Assembly (NCBI RefSeq): GCF_017916255.1
Contig: NZ_CP072827.1
Coordinates: 1,922,001-1,986,000, forward strand
Direction: 5' to 3'
DNA from: Streptomyces mobaraensis NBRC 13819 = DSM 40847
GTDB lineage: Bacteria > Actinomycetota > Actinomycetes > Streptomycetales > Streptomycetaceae
Length of the DNA: 64,000 bases
Notes under the pieces: model-generated
What the model saw: the letters and a program-made list of their open reading frames with translations, nothing else
Database searches by the model: none
What the model was told of the DNA's origin: nothing
Part shown: piece after piece, positions 8,375 through 16,211 of the stretch
Position numbering within the stretch: position 1 is the stretch's first letter
How the letters are laid out: the number at the start of each line of letters is the position of its first letter
Made by a program: the position numbers and the translations under genes

Positions 8375-10407
8375 TGGTTCAGGTCCGTGGGGCCGACGAA
8401 GGTGTACCCGAGGGCGCGGATGCCGTCCACCGTCTGCTGGAGCGGCGCCGTCCCGTAGTACGGGTGGTAGAAGAAGCTGGCCACGCCGTCGCGGACGGCC
8501 AGGTTGGCCTTGGCGGAGGCGACCAGGTCGGCGGGGAGCCGGGCCGGGTGGTTGTTGTACGGCTGGGGCTCGTAGTTGCCGAGGTTCTCCGGCAGGACCG
8601 TGGTGCCGTAGACGTCCTTCACGGCGTACGGGAAGAACTGGCCGATGTACCGGCCGGCGTTCACGGTGGTGCCGGGCAGGGTTCCTGCGAAGTACAAAGT
8701 TCTCTCCAGACGCGCGGAGAAGTTCTGACCGAGGACACGGTAGTCGGTCGCGGAGGCCGCGTAGTGTGGCGTTGTCCACAGCGTCGGCTTCGGCAGCCCG
8801 GCCGCCGCGAAGCCCGCCAGAGCGGACGTAACTCGCGTTTGCGCCCAGAGGGTTGAGTCCTCGGCGGGCGGCCCGTCGTAGACCACGTTGTCGGACGCGT
8901 CGACGTGCGCGCGGAAGAACTCGAAGTCGTCGCCGGTGACTCCGCTGTACGGGTTGTTCACGTTGCTGTACTGGTGGGTGTAGCCGTGGTCCATCAGCAC
9001 CGCGCCGTGCGACAGCATGTACTTGAGGGCGGAGACGACCTGGGGGCTCTGGGCGAGCGTGACGGTCTCGGCCTTCCCGCCGTTGTAGACGCCCTTGGGG
9101 TCCGTGTAGACGGGGATGACGTTGATCCCGTAGGGGATCTTCTGGCCGTAGAGGTAGTCCGCCGCCTGGCGCAGCTCGTTGGGGTCGGACTTCGGACTGA
9201 TGTCCTCCAGCCGGACGAACGCCCGGTGCCGTTCGGCGGTGGCGGGGGCCAGCCCGTCGAAGAGCAGGTCCTCGAAGACGATCACCCGGTCGCTCTCGGA
9301 GACGTAGGTGAACGGGATCTCGCCGACGTAGGTGAGGTTGCCCGAACGGATCGCCCAGGGGCTGGTGTCACCGGAGTTGGTGTCGGTGGCCTGGGCCAGC
9401 TGGGTGACCTGGGGGTAGCCCGGCCCGGTCAGCAGCGCCGGGTGCAGCACTCCGCCGTCGTACCCGGCGGGGATCTTCCGGGTGAGCTGCTGGCCCTTGT
9501 AGGTGACCTGGGTGATGTTTCCGACCGTGCCGCCGCTCTCGTAGAACGAGTTGGTGGGGTCCCAGCCGTAGTGCTGCTTGAAGGCGTCGACGCCGACGGC
9601 GTTCGCCATGCCCCAGATGTTGTCCCCGACCCAGGTGACCGGGCGGGTGGTGGCCAGCGCGTCCTGGTAGAACGCGGCGGGGACGGCGTCCGGGACGGTC
9701 CCGCCGTAGTACGTCGAGCCCATGTACACCGTGGCCGTGTACTGGTTGACCATGCCCGCGGTGTACGCCGAGACGGGCTTGGCGGTGACGGTGCCGAAGT
9801 GGCCGGCGAGGTTGGCGGCGGCCATGGCGTAGAGCTCGCCCAGGTAACCGTAGGGGCCGGTGGTGTCGTAGAGGACCAGCGCCGAGGTCCCGGCCGCGGC
9901 GGCCGGCCGAACGACGGTGGGGCCCTGGACCGATGCGGTGGCCGGGGCGACGGCGGGGACGGCCGTCGTGGGCGCGGTGGCGCTTTGCGGGGCGGTGGCG
10001 GTTAGGGGCGTGGTGGGGCTTTGCTGCACTATGGCGCTTTGCGGCGTGGTGGGGACGACGGCCTGCCGGGCGCTCGCCCCGCCCGTCCCGCTCGCCCCGC
10101 CCGAACCGCCGGTACCCGTGGTGCCGCCCGCCGCCTCCGCCCGCCGTACGACGAGCTTGCCCGACCGCCGCAGCCGGTCGTTGGAAAGCCGTGCGGCCTC
10201 CCAGGGCTTGAGGTCCTTGACGCCGAGCCCCGAGAGCGCGGCCGGCCCGGTGCCCTGCAACGCGTGGGACGCCCGGGACCGACCGTCCACCGGCGCGCCG
10301 GCGGCTCCGGAGCCTTCCGATATCGCGAATCCGCCCACGAGGGCGGCGACTATCGAAAGCGTTAGCGAAATTCTGGTCTTTCCCGGGCTTCTGCGGGAAA
10401 TTCTCAT
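8371..10407 (-). CDS. DUF2334 polysaccharide-deacetylase-like secreted protein
   Basis: About 678 residues. A signal or anchor helix (ISLTLSIVAALVGGFAISEG) leads into a low-complexity linker of QSA/TAP repeats at ~110-165. A flavodoxin/GATase-like region (ALVLYDTTGPYGYLGELYAM) follows, then the DUF2334 domain with FVRLEDISPKSDPNEL and the histidine motif MDHGYTHQY, features of the carbohydrate-esterase fold. DUF2334 proteins are related to polysaccharide deacetylases. The start is taken as ATG 10407, 8 nt after a G6 tract; ATG 10413 is also in frame but too close. With the downstream hydrolase it resembles the deacetylase-plus-hydrolase pair of PNAG export systems. Confidence 0.82.
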   Translation of the reverse strand: MRISRRSPGKTRISLTLSIVAALVGGFAISEGSGAAGAPVDGRSRASHALQGTGPAALSGLGVKDLKPWEAARLSNDRLRRSGKLVVRRAEAAGGTTGTGGSGGASGTGGASARQAVVPTTPQSAIVQQSPTTPLTATAPQSATAPTTAVPAVAPATASVQGPTVVRPAAAAGTSALVLYDTTGPYGYLGELYAMAAANLAGHFGTVTAKPVSAYTAGMVNQYTATVYMGSTYYGGTVPDAVPAAFYQDALATTRPVTWVGDNIWGMANAVGVDAFKQHYGWDPTNSFYESGGTVGNITQVTYKGQQLTRKIPAGYDGGVLHPALLTGPGYPQVTQLAQATDTNSGDTSPWAIRSGNLTYVGEIPFTYVSESDRVIVFEDLLFDGLAPATAERHRAFVRLEDISPKSDPNELRQAADYLYGQKIPYGINVIPVYTDPKGVYNGGKAETVTLAQSPQVVSALKYMLSHGAVLMDHGYTHQYSNVNNPYSGVTGDDFEFFRAHVDASDNVVYDGPPAEDSTLWAQTRVTSALAGFAAAGLPKPTLWTTPHYAASATDYRVLGQNFSARLERTLYFAGTLPGTTVNAGRYIGQFFPYAVKDVYGTTVLPENLGNYEPQPYNNHPARLPADLVASAKANLAVRDGVASFFYHPYYGTAPLQQTVDGIRALGYTFVGPTDLNQ

Positions 10408-10769
10408 CCTCATTCCCCCCTGACTGCCGTGGATGGCACGGCCGGCATCACGCCGACAGTTGGCAGATTCTGGTGGGGCCCCCGATGCCTGTCAACGCGC
10501 TTCCGGATATCAGTGACGCCCTTATTACACTTCCGGAAACACGGACCCTCCCCTTCCGATCCCATCCGGCTCTTTCCCTCTCGAGTGGATGGTTCAGACC
10601 GCAGGTCACACCAGCACCACTCCCGGCGCGAGCTGCCAGAACTACCGACCGGTCACAAGAATTTACACCCTTGAATTCCACGACTTCCTTGATGTAGGAC
10701 CGGTCCGACCGAAGGTCTGGTACGTTCCCAGCGCACGCCTCGCAAGGGGCGGAAAATGGGGGGGAACCC
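10408..10769. promoter_or_regulatory. Divergent intergenic region of the polysaccharide locus
   Basis: This ~360-bp region separates the two divergent halves of the polysaccharide locus and must hold both promoters. It is less GC-rich than its surroundings. Palindromic candidates are GGACCGGTCC at 10697-10706, directly followed by GACC-GAA-GGTC at 10707-10717. No convincing -35/-10 pair could be chosen by eye. A G-rich ribosome-binding site precedes the ATG at 10770. Confidence 0.45.
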
Positions 10770-10970
10770 ATGTACGGAAAACCTGCACTGGGCACCGTCG
10801 TGCCCTTGGCCGGTCTGACGGCGGCACCGAAAGTGATGCCGGGCCTGCCCTACGCGAAAGGGCTCCAGGAGGCGGCGGGGGCCGGCTTCCTGCTCTACTG
10901 TTCGATAGCCGCCGTCCTGCTTTCGCTGAAATTCTGGTACGCGATACGGAATTCCGGTGGCCGCTCATGA
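10770..10970 (+). CDS. Small membrane protein upstream of the GT2 synthase
   Basis: A 66-residue protein with one clear membrane helix (GAGFLLYCSIAAVLLSLKFWY) and a short basic tail, preceded by a weakly hydrophobic segment. Its stop overlaps the synthase start as ATGA, so translation is coupled. Coupling of a tiny membrane protein to a processive glycosyltransferase recalls PgaD or IcaD, which stabilise PgaC or IcaA, but sequence similarity is not evident. A G7 tract lies just before the ATG. Confidence 0.75.
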   Translation: MYGKPALGTVVPLAGLTAAPKVMPGLPYAKGLQEAAGAGFLLYCSIAAVLLSLKFWYAIRNSGGRS

Positions 10971-12304
10971 CCGACGCGCCCACGACCACCGCACGCGCGG
11001 CCGACACGCTGACCACCGACGACACCCTGATCGGCGGCCTCCCGCTCGACGAGCTCCTGCTCTGGTCGAGCATCGCCATCATCGTGATGGCCGGCATCTA
11101 CAACACGTCGCTGTTCCTCATCTCCCGGCGCCGCTTCCGCCGTTCGCGCGGCCCCCGGGAACAGCGCTGCTACGTCTTCCTCCTCGCCTGCCTCAACGAG
11201 GAGAAGGTGCTGGCCGAGAGCCTGGCGCGGATCACCGCGCTGCCGGCCCGCAACACCCTGGCCCTGGTCATCGACGACGCCTCCGACGACCGCACGGCCG
11301 ACATCGCCCGCGCGGCCTGCGCGGCCCACCCGGGCACGGTGCACCTCCTGCGGAGACAGCTGCCGAACGCCCGCAAGGGCAAGGGCGCCGCCCTCAACGC
11401 CGGTATCGCGCACCTGCGTTCGTCCGGCCTGCTGGACGGCCGCGATCCCCGCGACGTGATCGTCTGCGTCGTGGACGCCGACGGCCGGCTCGACCCGCAC
11501 GTGGTCCAGGCGGTCGACCCGTACTTCGACAACCCGCGCACCGGCGGCACCCAGATCGGTGTGCGGATGTACAACCGACACAAGGGCCTGCTCGCCCGGC
11601 TCCAGGACATGGAGTTCGTCATCTACGGCGACATCTTCCAGAGCGCCCGCCGGTACATCGGCAGCGTCGGGATGGGCGGGAACGGGCAGTTCATGCGGCT
11701 GGCCGCGCTGGACACCCTGCTGGGCCCGGACGGCTCGGGACCGTGGAGCGACTCCCTCACCGAGGATCTCGACCTCGGCGTCCGGCTGATCGCCCGCGGC
11801 TGGACCAACCAGCACTGCACCTCCGCCGCCGTCTCCCAGCAGGCCGTCCTCGACGTCCGGCGGCTGGTGCGGCAGCGGTCGCGCTGGTTCCAGGGGCACC
11901 TCCAGTCGGCCGGGCTCGTCCCGCTGATCGTCAAGGAGGTGCCCACCCGGGCCGCCGTGGACCTGCTCTACCACCTCTCCAGCCCGGTGCTGATCCTGCT
12001 GACCTCGCTGCTGCCGGTGTCCTTCCTGGTCGCCGTCGCCGGCACGGCCGTCGGATCGATCGAGGCCGGCCGGCCGCTGATCTCCCCGATGTGGGTGATC
12101 GGGCCCTACGTCCTCTCCTTCACCGCGGCCTATGTGTACGGCTGGGTCTACTCGCGGCGGGAGCAGGGCCTCGGCCTCGTCCGGGCGGTCCTGCTGTCCC
12201 ACGTGTTCATCTTCTACGGCTACATCTGGTTCGCCGCCGGGTGGTGGGGCCTGTGGCGGATGATCACGGGCAAACGCACCTGGCTGAAGACGGCGCGCAC
12301 GTGA
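10967..12304 (+). CDS. Processive family 2 glycosyltransferase (polysaccharide synthase)
   Basis: The 445-residue membrane enzyme has one helix at ~32-52, a cytosolic GT-A domain, and about four helices from ~325 to the end. All synthase motifs are present: VIDDASDD near 103, the DxD VVDADG (Asp170, Asp172), TEDLD (Glu266, Asp267) and the processivity motif QRSRW (303-307). This is the pattern of PgaC, hyaluronan and cellulose synthases. It should polymerise a UDP-sugar on the inner face and extrude the chain. The downstream epimerase suggests HexNAc units. Start ATG 10967 overlaps the small upstream gene; longer upstream starts are rejected. Confidence 0.92.
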   Translation: MTDAPTTTARAADTLTTDDTLIGGLPLDELLLWSSIAIIVMAGIYNTSLFLISRRRFRRSRGPREQRCYVFLLACLNEEKVLAESLARITALPARNTLALVIDDASDDRTADIARAACAAHPGTVHLLRRQLPNARKGKGAALNAGIAHLRSSGLLDGRDPRDVIVCVVDADGRLDPHVVQAVDPYFDNPRTGGTQIGVRMYNRHKGLLARLQDMEFVIYGDIFQSARRYIGSVGMGGNGQFMRLAALDTLLGPDGSGPWSDSLTEDLDLGVRLIARGWTNQHCTSAAVSQQAVLDVRRLVRQRSRWFQGHLQSAGLVPLIVKEVPTRAAVDLLYHLSSPVLILLTSLLPVSFLVAVAGTAVGSIEAGRPLISPMWVIGPYVLSFTAAYVYGWVYSRREQGLGLVRAVLLSHVFIFYGYIWFAAGWWGLWRMITGKRTWLKTART

Positions 12305-12676
12305 GGGCGGCGCGCGCCTGAGGGCGATGTGCGCCGAGGGCGATGTGCGACTGAGGTGACGTGCGGCGAGGCCGACGCACGCCTGGAGGCGACGCCGCGG
12401 CCGACGGTGCGGGTCCGATGGCGCGGGCGTGAAGGCGCGAGCGCGGGGCGCGCACGCCTGCCACGCCCCGCGCCACCCGACCCGCCCGTCCGCCCAACGC
12501 GCCCGTCCCACAAGCCCGTTCGCAACGCACCCCCGGCGCGTACACCCACCACGCACGCCCGGCGCGCACACCCACCAAGCCCGACACCCGACGCCGTACC
12601 CGCCCCACGCAACCCGACCCGTACGGCCGGCTCGTCCACCCCACCCACCAAGCACCACCCACACCAAGGGAGACCC
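12305..12676. other. Gene-free stretch between synthase and epimerase, with hairpin
   Basis: These 372 bp contain no credible gene. The first half holds GATGTGCG-type repeats. A 10-bp perfect stem, GCGCGGGGCG at 12441-12450 with CGCCCCGCGC at 12464-12473 around a 13-nt loop, could be a terminator or pausing structure. The second half is C/A-rich on this strand and almost free of guanine runs. The ribosome-binding site of the epimerase, AAGGGAGA, ends it. Confidence 0.5.
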
Positions 12677-13903
12677 ATGTCCCCGAACATGATCAACGCC
12701 CCGGTGCGCGCCATGCTCGTCCTCGGCACCCGCCCGGAAGCCATCAAACTCGCCCCCGTGGCCCGCGCCATGGCGGCCTCCCCGCTGTTCGAACCGCTCG
12801 TCGTGACCACCGGGCAGCACCGCGAGATGCTCCACCAGATGCTGGACCTGCTCCAGGTCCCCGGCCGCACCGAACTCGACGTCATGCGGGACCGGCAGGA
12901 GCTGTCCACCCTCACCGCCCGCCTCGTGGACGGCCTCGGCGAGGTGGTCCGCGACCTGCGGCCGGACGTCGTCCTCGTCCAGGGGGACACCACCACCGCC
13001 CTCACCGGCGCGCTCGCCGCCTTCTACGAGCACGTGCCGGTCGCCCACGTCGAGGCGGGGCTACGCACCGGCGTCCTCGACAACCCGTTCCCCGAGGAGC
13101 TGAACCGGCGGCTCATCGGCCGCGTGGCGCGCTGGCACTTCGCCCCGACGCCACGCGCCGCCGGGCACCTCAGGGCCGAGGGAGTACCCGACTCGGAGGT
13201 CTTCACCACCGGCAACACGGTCATCGACAACCTCCTCTGGGTACTCGAACGGGGCACGGGGCAGAGCCAGTTCACCGACGGAACCGCCACGGCCGGCCTC
13301 CGTCGCGTCCTCCTCACCCTCCATCGCCGGGAGAACCAGGGCGACACCATGCGCGGCATGGGCCGGGCGATACGGCGTCTCGCCGACCGCGGTGACGTCG
13401 AGATCCTGCTCCCGCTGCACAAGAGCCCGGCCGTGCGCGACGCGCTGCTGCCCGAGCTGACCGGTCACCCGCGCGTCCGCGTCGTCGAACCCCTCGGCTA
13501 CCTCGACTTCTCGGCCACCCTGGCCGCCTGCGACCTCGTCCTCACCGACTCCGGCGGCATCCAGGAGGAGGCGCCCTCCCTCGGCAAGCCGGCCCTCGTC
13601 CTGCGGACCACCACCGAACGCCCGGAGGCCGTCGAGACGGGGGCGGCGCGGCTCGTCGGCACCGTGCCCGACGCGATCCTGGCGGCGACCGAACGGCTCC
13701 TGGACGACCCCGCCGAGTACGCCCGCATGGCGGAAGCCGGAAATCCGTTCGGCGACGGCCACGCGACCGAACGCATCATCGCCCAGCTCGCGGAGGACTT
13801 CGGCGCGGACGCGGACGTTCCGTCCACGGACGCGGGCGTTCTGTCCACCGATCAGGTGATCGCCCGCCTTCCCGAGGGCCCGGGGTCATACTCGACGGCA
13901 TGA
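12677..13903 (+). CDS. wecB: UDP-N-acetylglucosamine 2-epimerase (non-hydrolysing)
   Basis: The 408-residue enzyme interconverts UDP-GlcNAc and UDP-ManNAc in the cytoplasm. Family signatures are present in order: LGTRPEAIKLAP near the N-terminus, VQGDTTT, HVEAGLRTG, NPFPEELNRR, LTLHRRENQG, and the nucleotide-binding TDSGGIQEEAPSLGKPALVL followed by TERPEAVETG. ATG 12677 has the ribosome-binding site AAGGGAGA at ideal spacing; earlier in-frame starts lie in the repeat-rich gap. Its stop overlaps the next gene as ATGA. Linked to the synthase it likely provides the sugar donor, implying a ManNAc-containing polymer. Confidence 0.94.
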   Translation: MSPNMINAPVRAMLVLGTRPEAIKLAPVARAMAASPLFEPLVVTTGQHREMLHQMLDLLQVPGRTELDVMRDRQELSTLTARLVDGLGEVVRDLRPDVVLVQGDTTTALTGALAAFYEHVPVAHVEAGLRTGVLDNPFPEELNRRLIGRVARWHFAPTPRAAGHLRAEGVPDSEVFTTGNTVIDNLLWVLERGTGQSQFTDGTATAGLRRVLLTLHRRENQGDTMRGMGRAIRRLADRGDVEILLPLHKSPAVRDALLPELTGHPRVRVVEPLGYLDFSATLAACDLVLTDSGGIQEEAPSLGKPALVLRTTTERPEAVETGAARLVGTVPDAILAATERLLDDPAEYARMAEAGNPFGDGHATERIIAQLAEDFGADADVPSTDAGVLSTDQVIARLPEGPGSYSTA

Positions 13904-14568
13904 GCAGAGTTCACCGGCAGCTCGCCCTCGCCGCCCTCGCCGTCGCCGTGCTCGTCGGCCTCGGCTTCGCGGCGGACGCCTTGTGGGGCGGCGGGGGCAC
14001 GCCGGAACGGCCGTGGGCCGAGGGCACGGTCCACGGCCCGTGGCGTGCGGTCTTCGACGGGCACGGCACCACCGTCGGCCGCCACGACGGCCTGGCCCTC
14101 TCCCCCAAGCCGGCCCGGCGCGCCGACGAGACCCACGCCGGCCTCGTCGTCTCCACGGCGACGTACGAGAACGTGGACTACGAGGCCCGCATGCGCACCG
14201 TCGCCCAACTCCGCACCCCGAAGCCGAACCCCTGGGAAGTGCCCTGGCTGGTCTGGGCCTACACCGACCCCGAGCACTTCTACTACATCACCCTCAAGCC
14301 CAACGGCTGGGAGCTCGGCAAACGCGACCCCGCCTACCCCGGCGGCCAGCGCTTCCTCGCCACCGGCGGGGAATCCTTCCCCATCGGCCGCACCTCCGAC
14401 GTCCGCGTCGCCCAGCGCGGCGCCCGCATGGAGGTCAGCGTCGACGGCCGCGGCCTCGTCGCGTACGAGGACCGCGAACGCCCTTATCTGAAAGGGAGCG
14501 TGGGGGTGTACACGGAGGACGCGCGGGTGGTGTTCAGCGAGGTGGTGGCGCGGTCGGCGGGGACGTGA
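13900..14568 (+). CDS. Membrane-anchored or secreted concanavalin/LamG-like protein
   Basis: A 222-residue protein with an N-terminal signal anchor (LALAALAVAVLVGLGFAADA) and an all-beta extracytoplasmic domain: WRAVFDGHGTT, NVDYEARMRT, DPEHFYYITLKPNGWELGK, RMEVSVDGRGLVAYEDRERPY and GSVGVYTEDARVVFSEV. This strand pattern fits the concanavalin-like fold of DUF1080/LamG carbohydrate-binding or hydrolase domains; a catalytic activity cannot be assigned. ATGA overlap with wecB makes it the last gene of the plus-strand polysaccharide operon, suggesting that it binds the exported polymer. Confidence 0.7.
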   Translation: MSRVHRQLALAALAVAVLVGLGFAADALWGGGGTPERPWAEGTVHGPWRAVFDGHGTTVGRHDGLALSPKPARRADETHAGLVVSTATYENVDYEARMRTVAQLRTPKPNPWEVPWLVWAYTDPEHFYYITLKPNGWELGKRDPAYPGGQRFLATGGESFPIGRTSDVRVAQRGARMEVSVDGRGLVAYEDRERPYLKGSVGVYTEDARVVFSEVVARSAGT

Positions 14569-14589
14569 GGCCGTGGCCGGGGACGCGGC

Positions 14590-15111
14590 TCACTCCGCGG
14601 GCCCGCCGAGGTCCCGGACGACCTCCGCCACCGCCGCCCGCGCCGCGGACAGCTTGCGCACCCGCAGCGGCGCCAGCCGTCCGACCGCCTCCGCCATCCA
14701 CCGGGGATCACCGAGCCGCCGGGCCGGTCCCGCCTCGAAGGCCAGCGAGACGAGGAACTGCGCGAGGACGAGTTCGCTGGTGCCGTAGCGCCGCGCGTGG
14801 TGGCCGTAGGGGGCGACCCACGGCTCGTAGGGATGCCGCAGCGTCCCGTGCAGGGAGCAGGTGCGCCGGCCCAGGTATTTCCCGCCGGACAGCACGGCCA
14901 GCGTCGTCGAGGACTCCAGCCTGGTGTACGTGGCCGCCAGGTGCAGGTCCATGAACCTGCCCCACGGGACCGGCTCGGGCCCGTCCTTCCCCGGCTCGTG
15001 CCGCAGGACCCCACCCGCCCCGAACTCCAGGTGGGGCCGCTTCTCCCACTCCGTGTCCCCGACGACCCACCGGCCGTCGACCCGCTCGATCGGCCCCAGG
15101 CGCTCGCTCAC
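14590..15111 (-). CDS. Hypothetical protein
   Basis: A 173-residue soluble protein that I do not recognise. The N-terminus is beta-rich (RVDGRWVVGDTEWEKRPHLEF), the middle has TLAVLSGGKYLGRRTCSLHG, and the C-terminal half is helical with Arg and Leu periodicity. No signal peptide, membrane helix or metal-binding motif is visible. It is convergent with the polysaccharide operon (21 bp apart) and divergent from the next gene. Codon use is normal for the window. Confidence 0.6.
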   Translation of the reverse strand: MSERLGPIERVDGRWVVGDTEWEKRPHLEFGAGGVLRHEPGKDGPEPVPWGRFMDLHLAATYTRLESSTTLAVLSGGKYLGRRTCSLHGTLRHPYEPWVAPYGHHARRYGTSELVLAQFLVSLAFEAGPARRLGDPRWMAEAVGRLAPLRVRKLSAARAAVAEVVRDLGGPAE

Positions 15112-15260
15112 GTCTCTCCCCCGTCGTTCCAGGTCTTTCCCCGCCGGCTCTCCCCCGTCCGGATGGCGAGAACGATAACCGCGCGGTCCGTCGGCCGCTC
15201 AGCGGCCACCCGCGCCCGCCCGGTCCGGCGATGTCAGTGGCGGGTGACAGGATGACGACC

Positions 15261-15917
15261 ATGAGCCGGATCATCTCGTACAGCACCGCGGACCAAGCCC
15301 ACGTCGTGGCCTTCCTCGGCGCCGGGGACAGCCTCTCCGCCGACCAGCGCGACCACCTCGCCGCCATGCGCGAAAGCGCGCAGGCCCACCAACTCCGGCT
15401 CGAACGCCAGGACATCGACTGGGGCCTGACCGTCCCCGACGCCCTCGACCACCTCATAGCCGGCCACGCCGACTCGACGGCCGAGTACGCGGCCAACGCC
15501 TACTACACCGCGCTCCAGCACATCATCGACGCCAACGCCTCCGACCCCGCCGACCTGGGCTCGTACTCCAAGCCCTCCACCTTCTTCGGCCTGCTGGACG
15601 ACGAGCTCCGCCGTCTGGGCGTGGACGCCGACCTGCTGCCCCACGGGTACCTCTTCGCCGGACCGCCCGACGGCATCCCCTTCCGCCTCCCCTACCCCAT
15701 GGACGGCTCCCCGGACTTCGGCCGACTCCCGCTGGCCAAGGCCAAGCCCGCCGCCGACGCCTACCGCCGCGTCCTGGACCGGATCGACCCCGATCTCACC
15801 TATGACGTCCGGGTTCTGATCGACATGCTGGACGAAGAACACGACAACTGGATATGGGCCCGTGAGCGGCTCGACTGGTACACCCAGGACACCCTCTTCT
15901 TCTCCATCAAGGGCTGA
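15261..15917 (+). CDS. Uncharacterised protein (possibly DUF7691-like)
   Basis: 218 residues from ATG 15261, which has ACAGG nine bases upstream; in-frame starts at 15231 and 15252 are possible but less well placed. The protein is acidic, cytoplasmic and largely helical. Recognisable stretches are SYSTADQAHVVAFLGAGD, the central GYLFAGPPDGIPFRLPYPMD and the C-terminal DEEHDNWIWARERLDWY. It resembles proteins annotated as DUF7691 in Streptomyces, from memory only. No function is assigned. Its 3' end abuts a candidate gene remnant on the other strand. Confidence 0.65.
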   Translation: MSRIISYSTADQAHVVAFLGAGDSLSADQRDHLAAMRESAQAHQLRLERQDIDWGLTVPDALDHLIAGHADSTAEYAANAYYTALQHIIDANASDPADLGSYSKPSTFFGLLDDELRRLGVDADLLPHGYLFAGPPDGIPFRLPYPMDGSPDFGRLPLAKAKPAADAYRRVLDRIDPDLTYDVRVLIDMLDEEHDNWIWARERLDWYTQDTLFFSIKG

Positions 15918-16147
15918 TCCAGGGTGCGTTCGACCGGGGGCGTGCCGTCGCTGCTGACGAGCAGGGCGTCGTAGGGGTACCGGCGGGGCTTGGGGTACGA
16001 CGGCCCGTACGGTTTCCGTACAGTTTCCGCGTCCGGGCAGAGCAGCCACAGGGCGTTGCCCCGGGCGTCGACGGTGGTCGCCAGGACGGTCCCGGCGTCG
16101 TACGGGCCGGGCAGCGTCGCGTGCGGGCGGAGGGCGGTGTTCCGCAA
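15918..16147 (-). pseudogene. Candidate 5' remnant of a gene
   Basis: An ORF begins at TTG 16147 behind AGGTGAG and encodes about 75 plausible residues (ALWLLCPDAETVRKPYGPSY and DALLVSSDGTPPVERTLD). It then runs antisense into the last ~115 bp of the neighbouring plus-strand gene, where the translation becomes Ser/Arg-rich nonsense. The simplest reading is a gene whose 3' part was lost when the present junction at ~15918 formed. It could also be a short genuine gene ending inside its neighbour. Confidence 0.35.
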
Positions 16148-16211
16148 GAACTCACCTCGGGGGCGGCGGGCGGCAGGGGCTGCCGTGATCCCAGCCGCCC
16201 GCGCCCCCCCT

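Noticed and set aside
12305..12676. In-frame N-terminal extension of the 2-epimerase to 12329
   Set aside because: No similarity, repeat-rich composition, and the ATG at 12677 has an ideal ribosome-binding site.
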